This document shows, piece after piece, positions 44,271 to 53,210 of a stretch of 64,000 bases of DNA (positions are counted from its first letter, which is position 1; every line of letters starts with the position of its first letter). Under the pieces are notes generated by a model. It did no database searches. It was not told the DNA's origin and saw only the letters and a list, made by a program, of their open reading frames with translations. The stretch comes from Planobispora rosea (GTDB taxonomy: Bacteria > Actinomycetota > Actinomycetes > Streptosporangiales > Streptosporangiaceae): positions 1 through 64,000 of the forward strand of contig NZ_BMQP01000049.1 of assembly GCF_014648175.1 (NCBI RefSeq), given 5' to 3'. Position numbers and translations under genes: made by a program.

Positions 44271-47200
44271 CGTAGAAGACCCGCTCCACGACCTGGCGGG
44301 CCCTGCGGGTGACGCGGCGGTAGTCGTCCACGAAGTCCTCGCTGCCGTCCGGCGGGTAGCCCAGGGCGCGGGCGATGAGCGCGCGCTCGCGGACGTCGTT
44401 CGGGATGGAGTCGGAGGCACGGCCCCGGACCAGGACGATCGCGTCCCGGATCCGGGAGGCGAACCGCCAGGCGTCGGCGAGCACCTCCTCGTCCGCGGGG
44501 GCGAGCAGGTCCTCGGCGACCGCCGCGCGCAGCGCCTCCAGGGTCCGGGTGGTCCGCAGCGACGGCCGGCGTCCGGCGTGGCGGAGCTGGATGAGCTGGG
44601 CCACCCACTCGACGTCCGACAGGCCGCCCCGGCCGAGCTTGGTGTGCAGGGCGGGGTCGGCCCCGCGCGGCAGCCGTTCGGCCTCCATCCGCGCCTTGAG
44701 CTTGCGGATCTGCAGCACAGCCTCGTCGGACACGCCCGCGGCCGGGTAGCGCAGCGGGTCGGCCAGCCTCAGCAGTCCGGCGCCGAGCTCGGCGTCCCCG
44801 GCGCAGAACCGGGCGCGCAGCAGCGCCTGGGACTCCCACGGCGATGACCAGCGTGCGTAGTAGGCGGCGTAGGAGGCCAGTGTGCGGACCAGCGGCCCCT
44901 GACGTCCCTCGGGGCGCAGGTCGGGATCGACGGTCAGCGGCGGGTCGGGGGCGGGCAGGGCCAGCAGGCGGCGCAGCTCGTTGGCGACCGCGTGCGCGGC
45001 GTCCGCCGCGTCCTTCTCCGGCACCCCGGGCAGCGGCTCGTGGACGAACATCACGTCGGCGTCGCTGCCGTAGGAGCACTCGACGCCGCCGAGACGGCCC
45101 ATCGCGATCACCGTGAACCGGGTGCCCAGCGGCGCCCGCCGTTCCATCTCGACCTTGGCGATCGCGGCCTCCAGCGCGGCCTGGACCGTCACGTCGTTGA
45201 GCGTGGACAGCGCCTGGCCCACCTGCTCGATGTCGATGTGCCGGGCGAGGTCGGCCACCGCCGTACGGAACAGCTCCCTGCGCCGCAGGGCGCGCACGGC
45301 GGCCACCGCGACCTCGGCGTGCTCGGGATGGCGCGCGACCGTGGCGCGGGCCTCCGCCAGCAACGCCCCGGGCCGCCGGGGGTCCAGCTCCGCGTCGGAG
45401 CCGAGCAGCGCGACGGCCTCGGGCGCGTGCAGCAGCAGCCCGGTCACGTATCTGCTGGTCCCCAGGAGGTGGGCCAGCCGCGAGGCGACGGCGGTCTCGT
45501 CGCGCAGCAGCCTCAGGTACCACGGGGTGGCGCCGAGCTTGTCGGAGACCTGCCGGAAACCGAGCAGGCCCGCGTCGGGGTCGGGGGCGTCGGCGAACCA
45601 GCCGAGCATGACGGGCAGGAGCGTGCGCTGGATCGCCGCCCTGCGGGAGACACCGGTGGTCAGCGCCGCGATGTGGCGCAGCGCCCCGGCCGGGTCGGCG
45701 TAGCCGAGAGCCTCCAGGCGGGCCTGCGCGGCGGCGGTGGACAGGCGGTCCTCCGACTCCGGCAGCCGGGCGACGGCCTGCAGCAACGGCCGGTAGAACA
45801 GCTTCTCGTGCAGGCGGCGGGCCTCCAGCGCGTGCCGCCGCCACCGGGCGGTGAACTCCCCCACCGGGTCGGCGGTCATGCCCAGCCCGCGCCCGAGCCG
45901 CCGGAGCTCGGTCTCCCCCTCGGGCACGACGTGGGTACGGCGGAGCCGGTGCAGCTGGAGCAGGTGCTCGACCCGGCGCAGGAACGTGTACGCCTCGGCG
46001 AGGGCCCTGGCGTCCTCCCGCCCGACGTAGCCGCCCCGGGACAGTGCGGCCAGTGCGGGCAGCGTGGCGCGGCGGCGCAGCAGCGGGTCCAGGCGGCCGT
46101 GCACGAGCTGCAGGAGCTGGACGGCGAACTCGACGTCGCGCAGGCCGCCCGGGCCGAGCTTGATCTGCCGTTCGGCCTCCTCCGCCCGGACGTGGGCCTC
46201 CACCCGGCGGCGCATGGCCTGCACGTCCTCGACGAAGTTCTCGCGGGTGGCGGCCTGCCAGACCATCTCGTTCATGGCGGCGACGTAGCGGCCGCCGAGT
46301 TCGGGATCACCGGCGACCGGCCGGGCCTTCAGCAGCGCCTGGAACTCCCACGTCTTGGCCCAGCGCCGGTAGTAGGCCTGGTGGCTGGCGAGGGTCCGGA
46401 CCAGCGGCCCGGCCTTCCCCTCGGGGCGCAGCGCCGCGTCCACCTCCCACAGCGCCCCCTCCGGGGTGGTGGCCGAGCAGGCGCGCATCATCCCCTGGGC
46501 CAGGCGGGTGGCGATCTGGACGGCCTTCGTGTCGTCGACGGCCCCCTCCGCGACCGCATCGGCCGCGCCGGTGGTCCCGCCGGTGGTCCCGCCGGTGGTC
46601 CCGTCCCCGGTTCCGGCGGCCGTCCGGCGGGGCTCGGTCACGAAGATCACGTCCACGTCGCTGATGTAGTTGAGCTCGCGTGCCCCGCACTTGCCCATGC
46701 CGATGACGGCCAGCCGTACCGCGCCGGACTCCGGCTGCTCGGACCGCGCGACGGCCAGGCCCGCCTCCAGCGCGGCGCCGGCCAGCGCGGACAGCTCGGC
46801 GGTCACCTCGCCGAGCGCCGCCTCCCCGGTGACGTCCCGGGCGGCCAGGTGGAGCAGGCGGCCCCGGTAGGCGACCCGGAGCGCGGACAGGGTCTCGGTG
46901 GAGGCGTCCGCCGCCCGCGGTTCGGGGTCGTCGGGGTCGGCGCCGACCGCCAGGAGCAGCTCGGCGCGGAGCTCCGCCTCATCGGGACGCGCCGTGGCCC
47001 GTTCTTCCTCCAGCAGGTGCCAGTGCTCCGGGTGCCGGGCCACGTGGTCCCCGAGGGCCGCGCTGACGCCGAGGACGCCGAGGAGCCGGGCCCGCAGACC
47101 GGGGTCGCGCCGGAGCGCTCCGAGGACGCCGGGATCCCGCTCGGCCAGCCGGTTCAGCGAGGCGAGCGCCAGGTCGGGATCCGCCGTGGCGACGAGGGAG

Positions 47201-47361
47201 TCCAGCAGGCCGACGTCACCGGCGGCCTCGGGTCCCAGCTCGCCGAGGAGCCTCTCGGCCCCGGCCCCGTCGGAGAAGCCGAGCCTGACCAGCCGTCCGG
47301 CCGTCGTCTGCATGCGGGGCACGGCGCTCACCGCCCCCTCCCCGTCTCCGATCGCAGGCAC
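44263..47361 (-). CDS. glnE: glutamine synthetase adenylyltransferase/adenylyl-removing enzyme
   Basis: Adenylylates and deadenylylates GlnA in response to nitrogen state. 1032 aa with the two-fold architecture: an N-terminal nucleotidyltransferase with GMGKCGARELNYISDVDVIFV and KLGPGGLRDVEFAVQLLQL, then a C-terminal one with AMGRLGGVECSYGSDADVMFV and KLGRGGLSDVEWVAQLIQL. The G-G/S-x-D-x-D catalytic aspartates are intact in both. A short Gly/Thr-rich insert (TTGGTTGGTTG) follows the first catalytic motif. GTG start after GAGGGA; in-frame alternatives lie 10, 13 and 16 codons on. Confidence 0.95.
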   Translation of the reverse strand: MPAIGDGEGAVSAVPRMQTTAGRLVRLGFSDGAGAERLLGELGPEAAGDVGLLDSLVATADPDLALASLNRLAERDPGVLGALRRDPGLRARLLGVLGVSAALGDHVARHPEHWHLLEEERATARPDEAELRAELLLAVGADPDDPEPRAADASTETLSALRVAYRGRLLHLAARDVTGEAALGEVTAELSALAGAALEAGLAVARSEQPESGAVRLAVIGMGKCGARELNYISDVDVIFVTEPRRTAAGTGDGTTGGTTGGTTGAADAVAEGAVDDTKAVQIATRLAQGMMRACSATTPEGALWEVDAALRPEGKAGPLVRTLASHQAYYRRWAKTWEFQALLKARPVAGDPELGGRYVAAMNEMVWQAATRENFVEDVQAMRRRVEAHVRAEEAERQIKLGPGGLRDVEFAVQLLQLVHGRLDPLLRRRATLPALAALSRGGYVGREDARALAEAYTFLRRVEHLLQLHRLRRTHVVPEGETELRRLGRGLGMTADPVGEFTARWRRHALEARRLHEKLFYRPLLQAVARLPESEDRLSTAAAQARLEALGYADPAGALRHIAALTTGVSRRAAIQRTLLPVMLGWFADAPDPDAGLLGFRQVSDKLGATPWYLRLLRDETAVASRLAHLLGTSRYVTGLLLHAPEAVALLGSDAELDPRRPGALLAEARATVARHPEHAEVAVAAVRALRRRELFRTAVADLARHIDIEQVGQALSTLNDVTVQAALEAAIAKVEMERRAPLGTRFTVIAMGRLGGVECSYGSDADVMFVHEPLPGVPEKDAADAAHAVANELRRLLALPAPDPPLTVDPDLRPEGRQGPLVRTLASYAAYYARWSSPWESQALLRARFCAGDAELGAGLLRLADPLRYPAAGVSDEAVLQIRKLKARMEAERLPRGADPALHTKLGRGGLSDVEWVAQLIQLRHAGRRPSLRTTRTLEALRAAVAEDLLAPADEEVLADAWRFASRIRDAIVLVRGRASDSIPNDVRERALIARALGYPPDGSEDFVDDYRRVTRRARQVVERVFYED

Positions 47362-47426
47362 AGTCGTCCCTCAATCCTCGCATCAGGGGTTCGGCATTAT
47401 CCAGTGAGGGACCCCGGGCGTTCCCC

Positions 47427-48251
47427 TCAGGGCCGAGTCGTCGACGGGACAGCGCACGCCGCGGTGCCGCTCGCGACGGTGGTGGCCGGGGCTGTGGCCG
47501 TGGCAGAGGAGGCGACGGAGGCGACGGAAACGGCGGCCGCGGCGGAGGCGACGGTCGCGGCGAAACGCTCGGCGAACGGCCTCCAGACGGCGGCGAGCCG
47601 CGGTCCGGACGCCGCGGCCTCGGTCACCAGCTCGGCGGCGGGGTGGCCCAGGGCGACCAGGTGCTCGGCGGAGCCGTCCACCCAGCCGGCGAAGATCTCC
47701 GGAGTGGCCTCCGGGTGGAACTGCACCGCCCAGGCGCGCTCGCCCAGCCGGTACGCCTGGTTCGGGTAGGCGTCCCCGGTGGCCAGCGGGACCGCGCCTT
47801 CGGGCAGCCGGGTCATCGCGTCACCGTGGTACTGCACCGCGACGGCGGGCTCCGGGCCGTCGAGCAGGCCGTCGAAGAGCGGATCGCCGCTCGCGCCGGG
47901 GAGCGGGACGATCCGGCGCACCCCGACCTCCAGCCCGCCGCCGCCGCGCTCGACGGTCCCGCCGCAGGCGAGCGTCATCAGCTGGGCGCCCAGGCAGATG
48001 CCCAGGGTCGGCACGCCGGTGTCCACCGAGCGGCGGATCAGGTCGCGGGTGGCGGGCAGCCAGGGATAGTCCTCGTCCTGCCAGGCCGCCGCCTCGCCGC
48101 CGAGCACGATCAGCCCGTCGGCCGCGCGTTCGGGCACCGCCTCTTCCAGGTACGGCCGGACGACCTCGCACTCCGCCCCGGACCGGGCCAGCCATCCGGC
48201 GAAGAAGCCCAGGCCGGCTCCGGCCTCGTGCTCGATGACGGTAATTCTCAT
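47427..48251 (-). CDS. class I glutamine amidotransferase-like protein
   Basis: 274 aa from MRITVIEHE. The triad is visible: nucleophile Cys in LGICLGAQLM, and His/Glu in VQFHPEATPE. This is the stand-alone GuaA_N-like type often annotated as GMP-synthase-like or gamma-glutamyl processing; the substrate is not certain. The last 45 residues are an unusual Ala/Ser/Thr/Val-rich low-complexity tail (VASAAAAVSVASVASSATA and onward). It precedes glnE on the same strand by 66 bp. Confidence 0.85.
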   Translation of the reverse strand: MRITVIEHEAGAGLGFFAGWLARSGAECEVVRPYLEEAVPERAADGLIVLGGEAAAWQDEDYPWLPATRDLIRRSVDTGVPTLGICLGAQLMTLACGGTVERGGGGLEVGVRRIVPLPGASGDPLFDGLLDGPEPAVAVQYHGDAMTRLPEGAVPLATGDAYPNQAYRLGERAWAVQFHPEATPEIFAGWVDGSAEHLVALGHPAAELVTEAAASGPRLAAVWRPFAERFAATVASAAAAVSVASVASSATATAPATTVASGTAACAVPSTTRP

Positions 48252-48313
48252 GCGGTAATTATGCGGCTTACCATCCCACAACCCGACCTATCGCGATTCG
48301 TCCCCCGTACGGC

Positions 48314-49252
48314 TCACGCCGCCGCGCCCACCCGCCGGGCGGCGAGGCGCGCGGTGTCCGGCCAGCGCACGTCCCAGGCCCAGCCGAACCGCTCGAACAG
48401 CCAGATCAGCCGGGCGCTGGGGTCGATCTGACCGCGGAGCACGCCGTGCCGGGCGCAGGTGGGGTCGGCGTGGTGCAGGTTGTGCCAGGCCTCGCCCAGC
48501 GAGATCACGGCCAGCCACCACACGTTCCGGGAGCGGTCCCTGACCGTGAACTCCTCCTTGCCGAAGGTGTGGCAGATGGAGTTGATCGACCAGGTCACGT
48601 GATGCTGGACGAAGATCCGTACCAGGCCGCCCCAGAAGTAGGCGGTCAGGGCCGCGCGCCACGAACCGCCCCACAATCCGCCGATGAGGGTCGGCAGGCC
48701 GAGCGAGAGCAGCACGATCGGCACATAGGCCAGGTTGTGGGAGAGAAGCCTGATCGGCCGGTCGGCGAGCAGGTCGGGGCAGAAACGCCGCCGCGAGGTG
48801 CGCTCCGGGCGGAACAGCCAGCCGACGTGGGCGTGGAACAGCCCCTTGCTCAGCCCGACGAAGCCGGGGCCGAACCGCCACGGCGAGTGCGGGTCGCCCT
48901 CCCGGTCGGCGTACTTGTGGTGCCTCCGGTGGTCGGCCACCCAGCGGATGACCGGCCCCTGGAGCGACATGCCCCCGGCGATCGCCATCACGACCCGCAG
49001 CCAGGTCTTCGCCTGGAAGGAGCGGTGGGTGAAGTGCCGGTGGTAGCCGACGGTGATGCCGAACCCGGTGACGAGGTACATCACCCCGGCGATGACCACG
49101 TCCCGCCAGGTCAGACCCCATCCCCAGGCGAAGGGGACGGCGGCCAGCACCGCGAGGAAGGGCACCACGACGAACAGCACGACGAGCAGGCGCTCGAACC
49201 ACGGCACGGGAGTGGCGGCCAGGTCCGACGGTGCGGTGGAAGTGGAGGCCAT
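48314..49252 (-). CDS. acyl-CoA/fatty acid desaturase
   Basis: 312-aa integral membrane di-iron desaturase of the delta-9 type. The three histidine boxes are HRHFTH, HRRHH and HNLHH, with the expected spacing and four helices in two pairs. A start at MASTSTAPSDL (49252) is used because upstream extension is Arg-rich noise. Expected to insert a double bond into membrane acyl chains. Electron donor genes are not adjacent. Confidence 0.92.
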   Translation of the reverse strand: MASTSTAPSDLAATPVPWFERLLVVLFVVVPFLAVLAAVPFAWGWGLTWRDVVIAGVMYLVTGFGITVGYHRHFTHRSFQAKTWLRVVMAIAGGMSLQGPVIRWVADHRRHHKYADREGDPHSPWRFGPGFVGLSKGLFHAHVGWLFRPERTSRRRFCPDLLADRPIRLLSHNLAYVPIVLLSLGLPTLIGGLWGGSWRAALTAYFWGGLVRIFVQHHVTWSINSICHTFGKEEFTVRDRSRNVWWLAVISLGEAWHNLHHADPTCARHGVLRGQIDPSARLIWLFERFGWAWDVRWPDTARLAARRVGAAA

Positions 49253-49446
49253 GCCCGCCGAAGATAATCGCGGATCTCGACAAAATCTCCGCTCCGGACG
49301 GCGATTTATCCGCCGGAAATTATCACGCTGACGACAAACCACCCGGAGACCGCCGCCCGGAAGCACTCCCGGCCGAGCGCCGGCGAGCGTGCGGCCCGGC
49401 TCCTCGGGAGGAACCGGGCCGCGGGACGGGAGAGGGCCGGGAACGG

Positions 49447-50172
49447 TCAGGCCGGAACAATCCAGGTGGCCTTGGCGGCGGCGACCAGGGTGCCGTCCAC
49501 CTCGTAGACCGCGCTCTCACCGAAGAGCTTGCGGCCCTCACGGCCGGTGGCGCGGGCCACCACCGAGTAGATGCCACCGGGGTAGACGCGGCGGTGGACC
49601 CGGGCGGTCAGGCGACCGAGCAGCGCGAACTCACCGGGGGCGAAGTGGGCCCAGCCGGTGGCGCAGTCGAGCGCCGCCCAGACGACCGCGTCGGGGACGA
49701 CGCCGTCCTGGTCGGTGACGGTCATCGGCACCCGCCAGCCGGCCGCGACCAGGTCCTTCCCCTCCACCGGGCCGGGGAAGATCCGCAGGCCGTCACCCGG
49801 ATCGCGCATGCCGCAGGTGAAGCAGCCGGGGAAGGCGTGGCCCCTCAGCCCGGCGAAACCGCGCTCGGCGTGGGCGGCGTCGTTGAAGGGCACGAACGCC
49901 GGGGCGTCGAGCTGCTCGGCGACGGTGATGGCCTCGACCAGGAGGGTCTCGCCCTGGGTCAGGGTGGCGGTGTTGGCGAGCTGGCGCAGCTCCAGCTCGG
50001 CCTCCAGCGGGGTGGGCGCGTGCAGCGTGACCTCGACTGCCGAGTCGTGCCGGGCGCCGTGCAGGGCCTCGGAGACCGTGCCCGCGATCCACCCGCCGTT
50101 CGCGGCGCCCTCGGGCCCGCGGAACCGCGCCGGAACCGTCACCACGGTCTGCAGACCAGCAGCCGTCGTCAT
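49447..50172 (-). CDS. hotdog-fold thioesterase-like protein
   Basis: 241 aa from an ATG right after GGAGGTGCGGC. The sequence pattern of a double hotdog is visible: GGWIAGTVSEALHGA, the pair LHAPTPLEAELELRQL and the C-terminal LGRLTARVHRRVYPGGIYSVVARATG. A short cysteine motif (GCFTCGMRDPGDGL) lies between the halves. Probably acyl-CoA thioesterase-like, but no catalytic residue can be assigned safely. Confidence 0.7.
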   Translation of the reverse strand: MTTAAGLQTVVTVPARFRGPEGAANGGWIAGTVSEALHGARHDSAVEVTLHAPTPLEAELELRQLANTATLTQGETLLVEAITVAEQLDAPAFVPFNDAAHAERGFAGLRGHAFPGCFTCGMRDPGDGLRIFPGPVEGKDLVAAGWRVPMTVTDQDGVVPDAVVWAALDCATGWAHFAPGEFALLGRLTARVHRRVYPGGIYSVVARATGREGRKLFGESAVYEVDGTLVAAAKATWIVPA

Positions 50173-50610
50173 GCCGCACCTCCTATCGCCGTGCACGGCG
50201 AAATTGATCCTGATATATAACAAGCAAAGGGACCGGCCGATTTTAGCCGAGTAGTTGCACGTACAGCCAACCAGGGGTCCGTAACGTTCCTGTGGACGGC
50301 CAATGACAGGGGAATGACCGCCTGCCCGCGGAGACCCCCTCCGAAAAAGGCCACCCGGAGACGGAGTGACGCTGCGTCCTACCGTACGCGCACATAAGGG
50401 GAGTAAATGGCACCCCACCCCCCTGATCCTCCCGTGTCTCCCTCCCCCCGGCGGAGCAGGAGGCACCGGGCAACGAGCCGGCGGCGATCTGCGACGGTAC
50501 GGCCGCCTCCGCCCCCTCTGACACGGTCCTCCGGGTCGCCGGCCGAGCACCGCGGACCCGCCGATGTCCACTGACGGAGGATGTCAGGCGACCGTGGCTA
50601 GCTTCACGCC
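50173..50610. other. 438-bp intergenic region without a supported gene
   Basis: Holds the upstream region of the thioesterase-like gene, with an AT-rich stretch (TTATATATCAGG on the minus strand, about 50206-50217) likely serving as its -10 region. A short frame from 50408 behind AAGGGGAG exists but is almost all Pro, Arg and Ser. No RNA gene or repeat is recognised. Confidence 0.5.
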
Positions 50611-51069
50611 ATGGACAACGATTTCGGCTTCCTCGTCGGCACCTGGACCTCCCGGCAGCGGCGGCTGCGCAGGGTGCTCGCCGGCAGCGAGGACTGGTAC
50701 GAGTTCCCGGGCTTCACCACGTGCTGGAACGTCCTGGACGGCGCCGGCAACATCGACGAGGTCACCTTCCCGACGCAGGGATTCGGCGGCGTGACGCTGC
50801 GGCTGTACGACAAGGAGACCGGCCTGTGGTCGCTGTACTGGGCGAGCAGCAGGACCGGCATCTCGCTGCCGCCGGTGGTCGGCCGTTTCGGCGACGACGG
50901 GCGCGGCGTGTTCACCGCCGACGACGTGTACGACGGCATCCCGATCAAGGTCAACTACATCTGGTCGGAGATCACCGCGGACTCGTGCCGCTGGGAGCAG
51001 GAGTTCTCCCCCGACGGGGGCACGACCTGGGAGACGAACTGGGTCGCCGAGTTCACCCGCGCCTCCTGA
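50611..51069 (+). CDS. DUF1579-like protein
   Basis: 152 aa beginning MDNDFGFLVGTWTSRQRRL. The beta-barrel-like pattern (FLVGTWT, WNVLDGAGNIDEVTF, LYDKETGLWSLYW, WEQEFSPDGGTTWETNWVAEFTR) is that of DUF1579-type or lipocalin-like proteins that bind small ligands. No catalytic residue assigned. It converges with and overlaps the flavoprotein gene by 17 bp at the 3' ends. Confidence 0.72.
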   Translation: MDNDFGFLVGTWTSRQRRLRRVLAGSEDWYEFPGFTTCWNVLDGAGNIDEVTFPTQGFGGVTLRLYDKETGLWSLYWASSRTGISLPPVVGRFGDDGRGVFTADDVYDGIPIKVNYIWSEITADSCRWEQEFSPDGGTTWETNWVAEFTRAS

Positions 51070-52222
51070 CCCCGGCCGACGCGGGTGGGCCGCCCCGGAG
51101 CCAGCGGCCCACCACGGCCAGGGCCAGCGGAAGCGGCACCGTGCCCGCGCCCAGCCCCACCTCCACCAGCAGGTCGAACACCTCCCCGCGCCGGGCGGCG
51201 ACGTCGATGGCGGCGTCGATGAAGCGGGGGGACTGCGCGGCCCGGGCCAGCACGTCGGTGGTGAGCAGGTGCGCCCCCAGAGCGCCTCTCAGCGTGCGCC
51301 GATAGGCGCCGAGCGGGTCACCGACGGCCTCCACGGCCGCCTCGCCGGCCAGGCGGCCGGACAGCAGGGCGTAGTAGATGCCCTCACCGGTGAGCGGGTT
51401 GACAAGCCCGGCGGCGTCACCGGCGAGCAGCACCCGGCCCGTACCGGGCTTCGGCCGGCCCGGTGACAGCGGCAGGTGGTGGGCCTTGAGGCGGCGGGCG
51501 GGCAGGTCGGGCAGCAACTCGGCGAGCCGGCCGTGCAGGACCTGGCGGCCGGGCAGCCCGGTGGCGCGCAGACTCGGCAGCAGCATGCCGAAGCCGATGT
51601 TGGCCGTGCCGTCCCCGATCGGGAACGACCAGGCGTAGGCGGGCCAGCCCTCCTGCTGCATGGCGATGAACTGCACGTCGTCGTCGACGGGCACGTCGGC
51701 GTAGCCGCGCACGGCGATCGCGGTGTGCCGCTCGGGACCGGCCGGGATCCCCGCCAGGCGCCGCACCGTCGAGTTGGCCCCGTCGGCGGCGACGAGGGTG
51801 CGGGTGGCGAGGCGGTCGTCGACGACGACGTGGTCCTTCCGGGCCGCGATCGCGCGGACGCGGTGGCGCCGGACCTCCACCCCGCGGGCGCGGGCGGCGT
51901 CGACGAGGCGGGCGTCGAAGACCTCTCGGGGGACGACGCGGTTGGGCCGGGCGACGGTGGCCAGGACCCGCGCGCCTCCCGGGGAGATCACCGACAGGCG
52001 GTCCGTGGGCCGGTAGTCGGCGATGAGGTCGGGCACGCCGAGCAGAGCGAGTTCGTCACCGCCGTGGGCGGCGATGCCGTCCCCGCATGCCTTGTCCCGG
52101 GGGAAATCCGCCTTGTCCAGCAGCAGCACGCGGGCCCGGGGACGCAGTTGCTTGGCCCGCAGGGCCGCCGCCGAACCCGCCGGGCCGCCGCCGACGACCA
52201 CCAGGTCCCAAATGTCGCGCAC
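51053..52222 (-). CDS. geranylgeranyl reductase-like FAD oxidoreductase
   Basis: 389 aa. FAD-binding LVVVGGGPAGSAAALRAKQL, the conserved PRDKACGDGI of the geranylgeranyl-reductase family, AADGANSTVRRL and the second FAD motif VLLAGDAAGLVNPLTGEGI. Members reduce isoprenoid side chains, such as of menaquinone or polyprenyl lipids; the substrate here is unknown. GTG start. In the ancestral chromosome its start would lie about 50 bp downstream of glnA2, now displaced by the mobile element. Confidence 0.88.
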   Translation of the reverse strand: MRDIWDLVVVGGGPAGSAAALRAKQLRPRARVLLLDKADFPRDKACGDGIAAHGGDELALLGVPDLIADYRPTDRLSVISPGGARVLATVARPNRVVPREVFDARLVDAARARGVEVRRHRVRAIAARKDHVVVDDRLATRTLVAADGANSTVRRLAGIPAGPERHTAIAVRGYADVPVDDDVQFIAMQQEGWPAYAWSFPIGDGTANIGFGMLLPSLRATGLPGRQVLHGRLAELLPDLPARRLKAHHLPLSPGRPKPGTGRVLLAGDAAGLVNPLTGEGIYYALLSGRLAGEAAVEAVGDPLGAYRRTLRGALGAHLLTTDVLARAAQSPRFIDAAIDVAARRGEVFDLLVEVGLGAGTVPLPLALAVVGRWLRGGPPASAGVRRRG

Positions 52223-52274
52223 GTCGTGAACCTGCCACAACGCATCCCAGTGAAACCGCCGCGCCGGCCCGGAG

Positions 52275-52363
52275 TCACAGCACCGGGAGGTAGCGGCCCA
52301 GCTCGAACTCGGTGACCTGGCGGCGGTACTCCCGCCACTCGGTGCGCTTGTTGCGCAGGGACA
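52275..52363 (-). pseudogene. 3' fragment of glnA2 at the left end of the element
   Basis: Encodes a 27-residue tail identical in pattern to GlnA2: LRNKRTEWREYRRQVTEF, then ELGRYLPVL and a stop. No start or upstream part exists. Compared with the intact glnA2 end it differs at three residues (T for A, R for N, E for D), all in the part beyond the 50-bp core. It is the copy left at attL when the element integrated; its upstream part is element-borne. Confidence 0.88.
52279..52328 (+). repeat. attL: 50-bp direct repeat, left copy
   Basis: Identical over all 50 bases to 60709-60758. In reverse complement it is the last codons of glnA2. Outside the core, the left flank ends TCAC (chromosomal stop version) and the right flank, 52329-52359, matches glnA2 with 5 mismatches in 31 bases (element-borne). 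Confidence 0.9.
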
Positions 52364-53142
52364 AACGCGCCGCTCTACGGACCTGCGGCGATATCCCGGA
52401 GTGCCGCGCTGACCGGGGTTTCATCCCTCGGCGGATCTCGATGTTTCTTGCTGGCTCCGCGCCTCGTGTGCCCTGATTGTGCCCTGCGCGGACGCGCACG
52501 GCTCCCCCTGGCTGATCTTCCCGTCTGCCTCGTCCCACCCGAAGGGCAGCGGGCCGACGACGGAGGATCATGCCCGTCTTCGCGTGTACCTTTGCCGGTC
52601 GCCGTTCCTCGATCATCGGATGCCAACGATCACAGACGGGCTTGAGCCGGAGGAGTCGGGTTGCTGGGCTCTGCCTGGGACGTGGCAGGCGGGACGATCA
52701 GGCTCCCTCAGCCACCTACGGTCTCCGGTCCGGCAATCGCGATCATCCCGGAGCCGAGGCCCCCGCCGGAGGCATGCTTTCCGACCACTACTTTCGGTGG
52801 CCTATCCTTTGGGTGCCGTCACGGGCAAAGGCGAATGGGAAAGTTCGTATTAGCTTCGCGCTAACACCCCTTGCTGGGATGAGCCGGTTCGAGTCCGGTA
52901 GTCCGTGGCGGCTTTCGCGTTCCCGCGGGGAGCGGAGCGGCCGGCGTCGATCCGAAGGACGCCGTAGGCGCCGCGTAGCGGTCGGGGCCGGTGGTCGGAG
53001 CGACCTTGGGCGGCGGCGCGGGCCTGGGTACGGCGGGTTGCTTGGTGCGGTGCGGCGGGTGTGCGGTGGGCCGCGCGTGCCCCCGCGCGAGACCGGCCCC
53101 CAGGCCGCATGCTCAGCGCGGGGAGGCACTGGCGCGGGGGTA
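52364..53142. other. 779-bp noncoding end of the element
   Basis: No credible gene: the open frames here are Arg/Gly-rich and lack ribosome sites and codon bias. Notable parts: an inverted repeat TTAGC-TTCGC-GCTAA around 52850-52864 and a tRNA T-arm-like GGTTCGAGTCCGG (52886-52898) with no other tRNA arms. It may contain integrase and Xis arm sites and a replication origin. Confidence 0.5.
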
Positions 53143-53165
53143 CGGCGGCGCGGCGCGCGCCGCCG
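53143..53165 (-). terminator. hairpin after the element's regulator gene
   Basis: Perfect 10-bp GC-only inverted repeat (53143-53152 and 53156-53165) with a 3-base loop, about 45 bp past the regulator's stop. No U tract. Confidence 0.6.
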
Positions 53166-53210
53166 CTTGATTCACACAATGGCAATTCGGCAAGATTCCT
53201 GCGAGCTTCG

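Noticed and set aside
44992-47769. 925-codon plus-strand frame opposite glnE
   Set aside because: Antisense to the two catalytic domains of GlnE; Gln/Gly/Arg-rich with no recognisable fold.
50408-50575. Short frame behind AAGGGGAG in the 50.2-50.6 kb gap
   Set aside because: Translation is almost only Pro, Arg and Ser with no codon bias; the ribosome-site-like match is probably chance.
52861-52907. Possible tRNA gene in the element, from a T-arm-like motif
   Set aside because: Placing the T-arm fixes the other arms; the anticodon loop would read ACCCCTT without U33, the anticodon stem mispairs and no matching 5' acceptor is seen.
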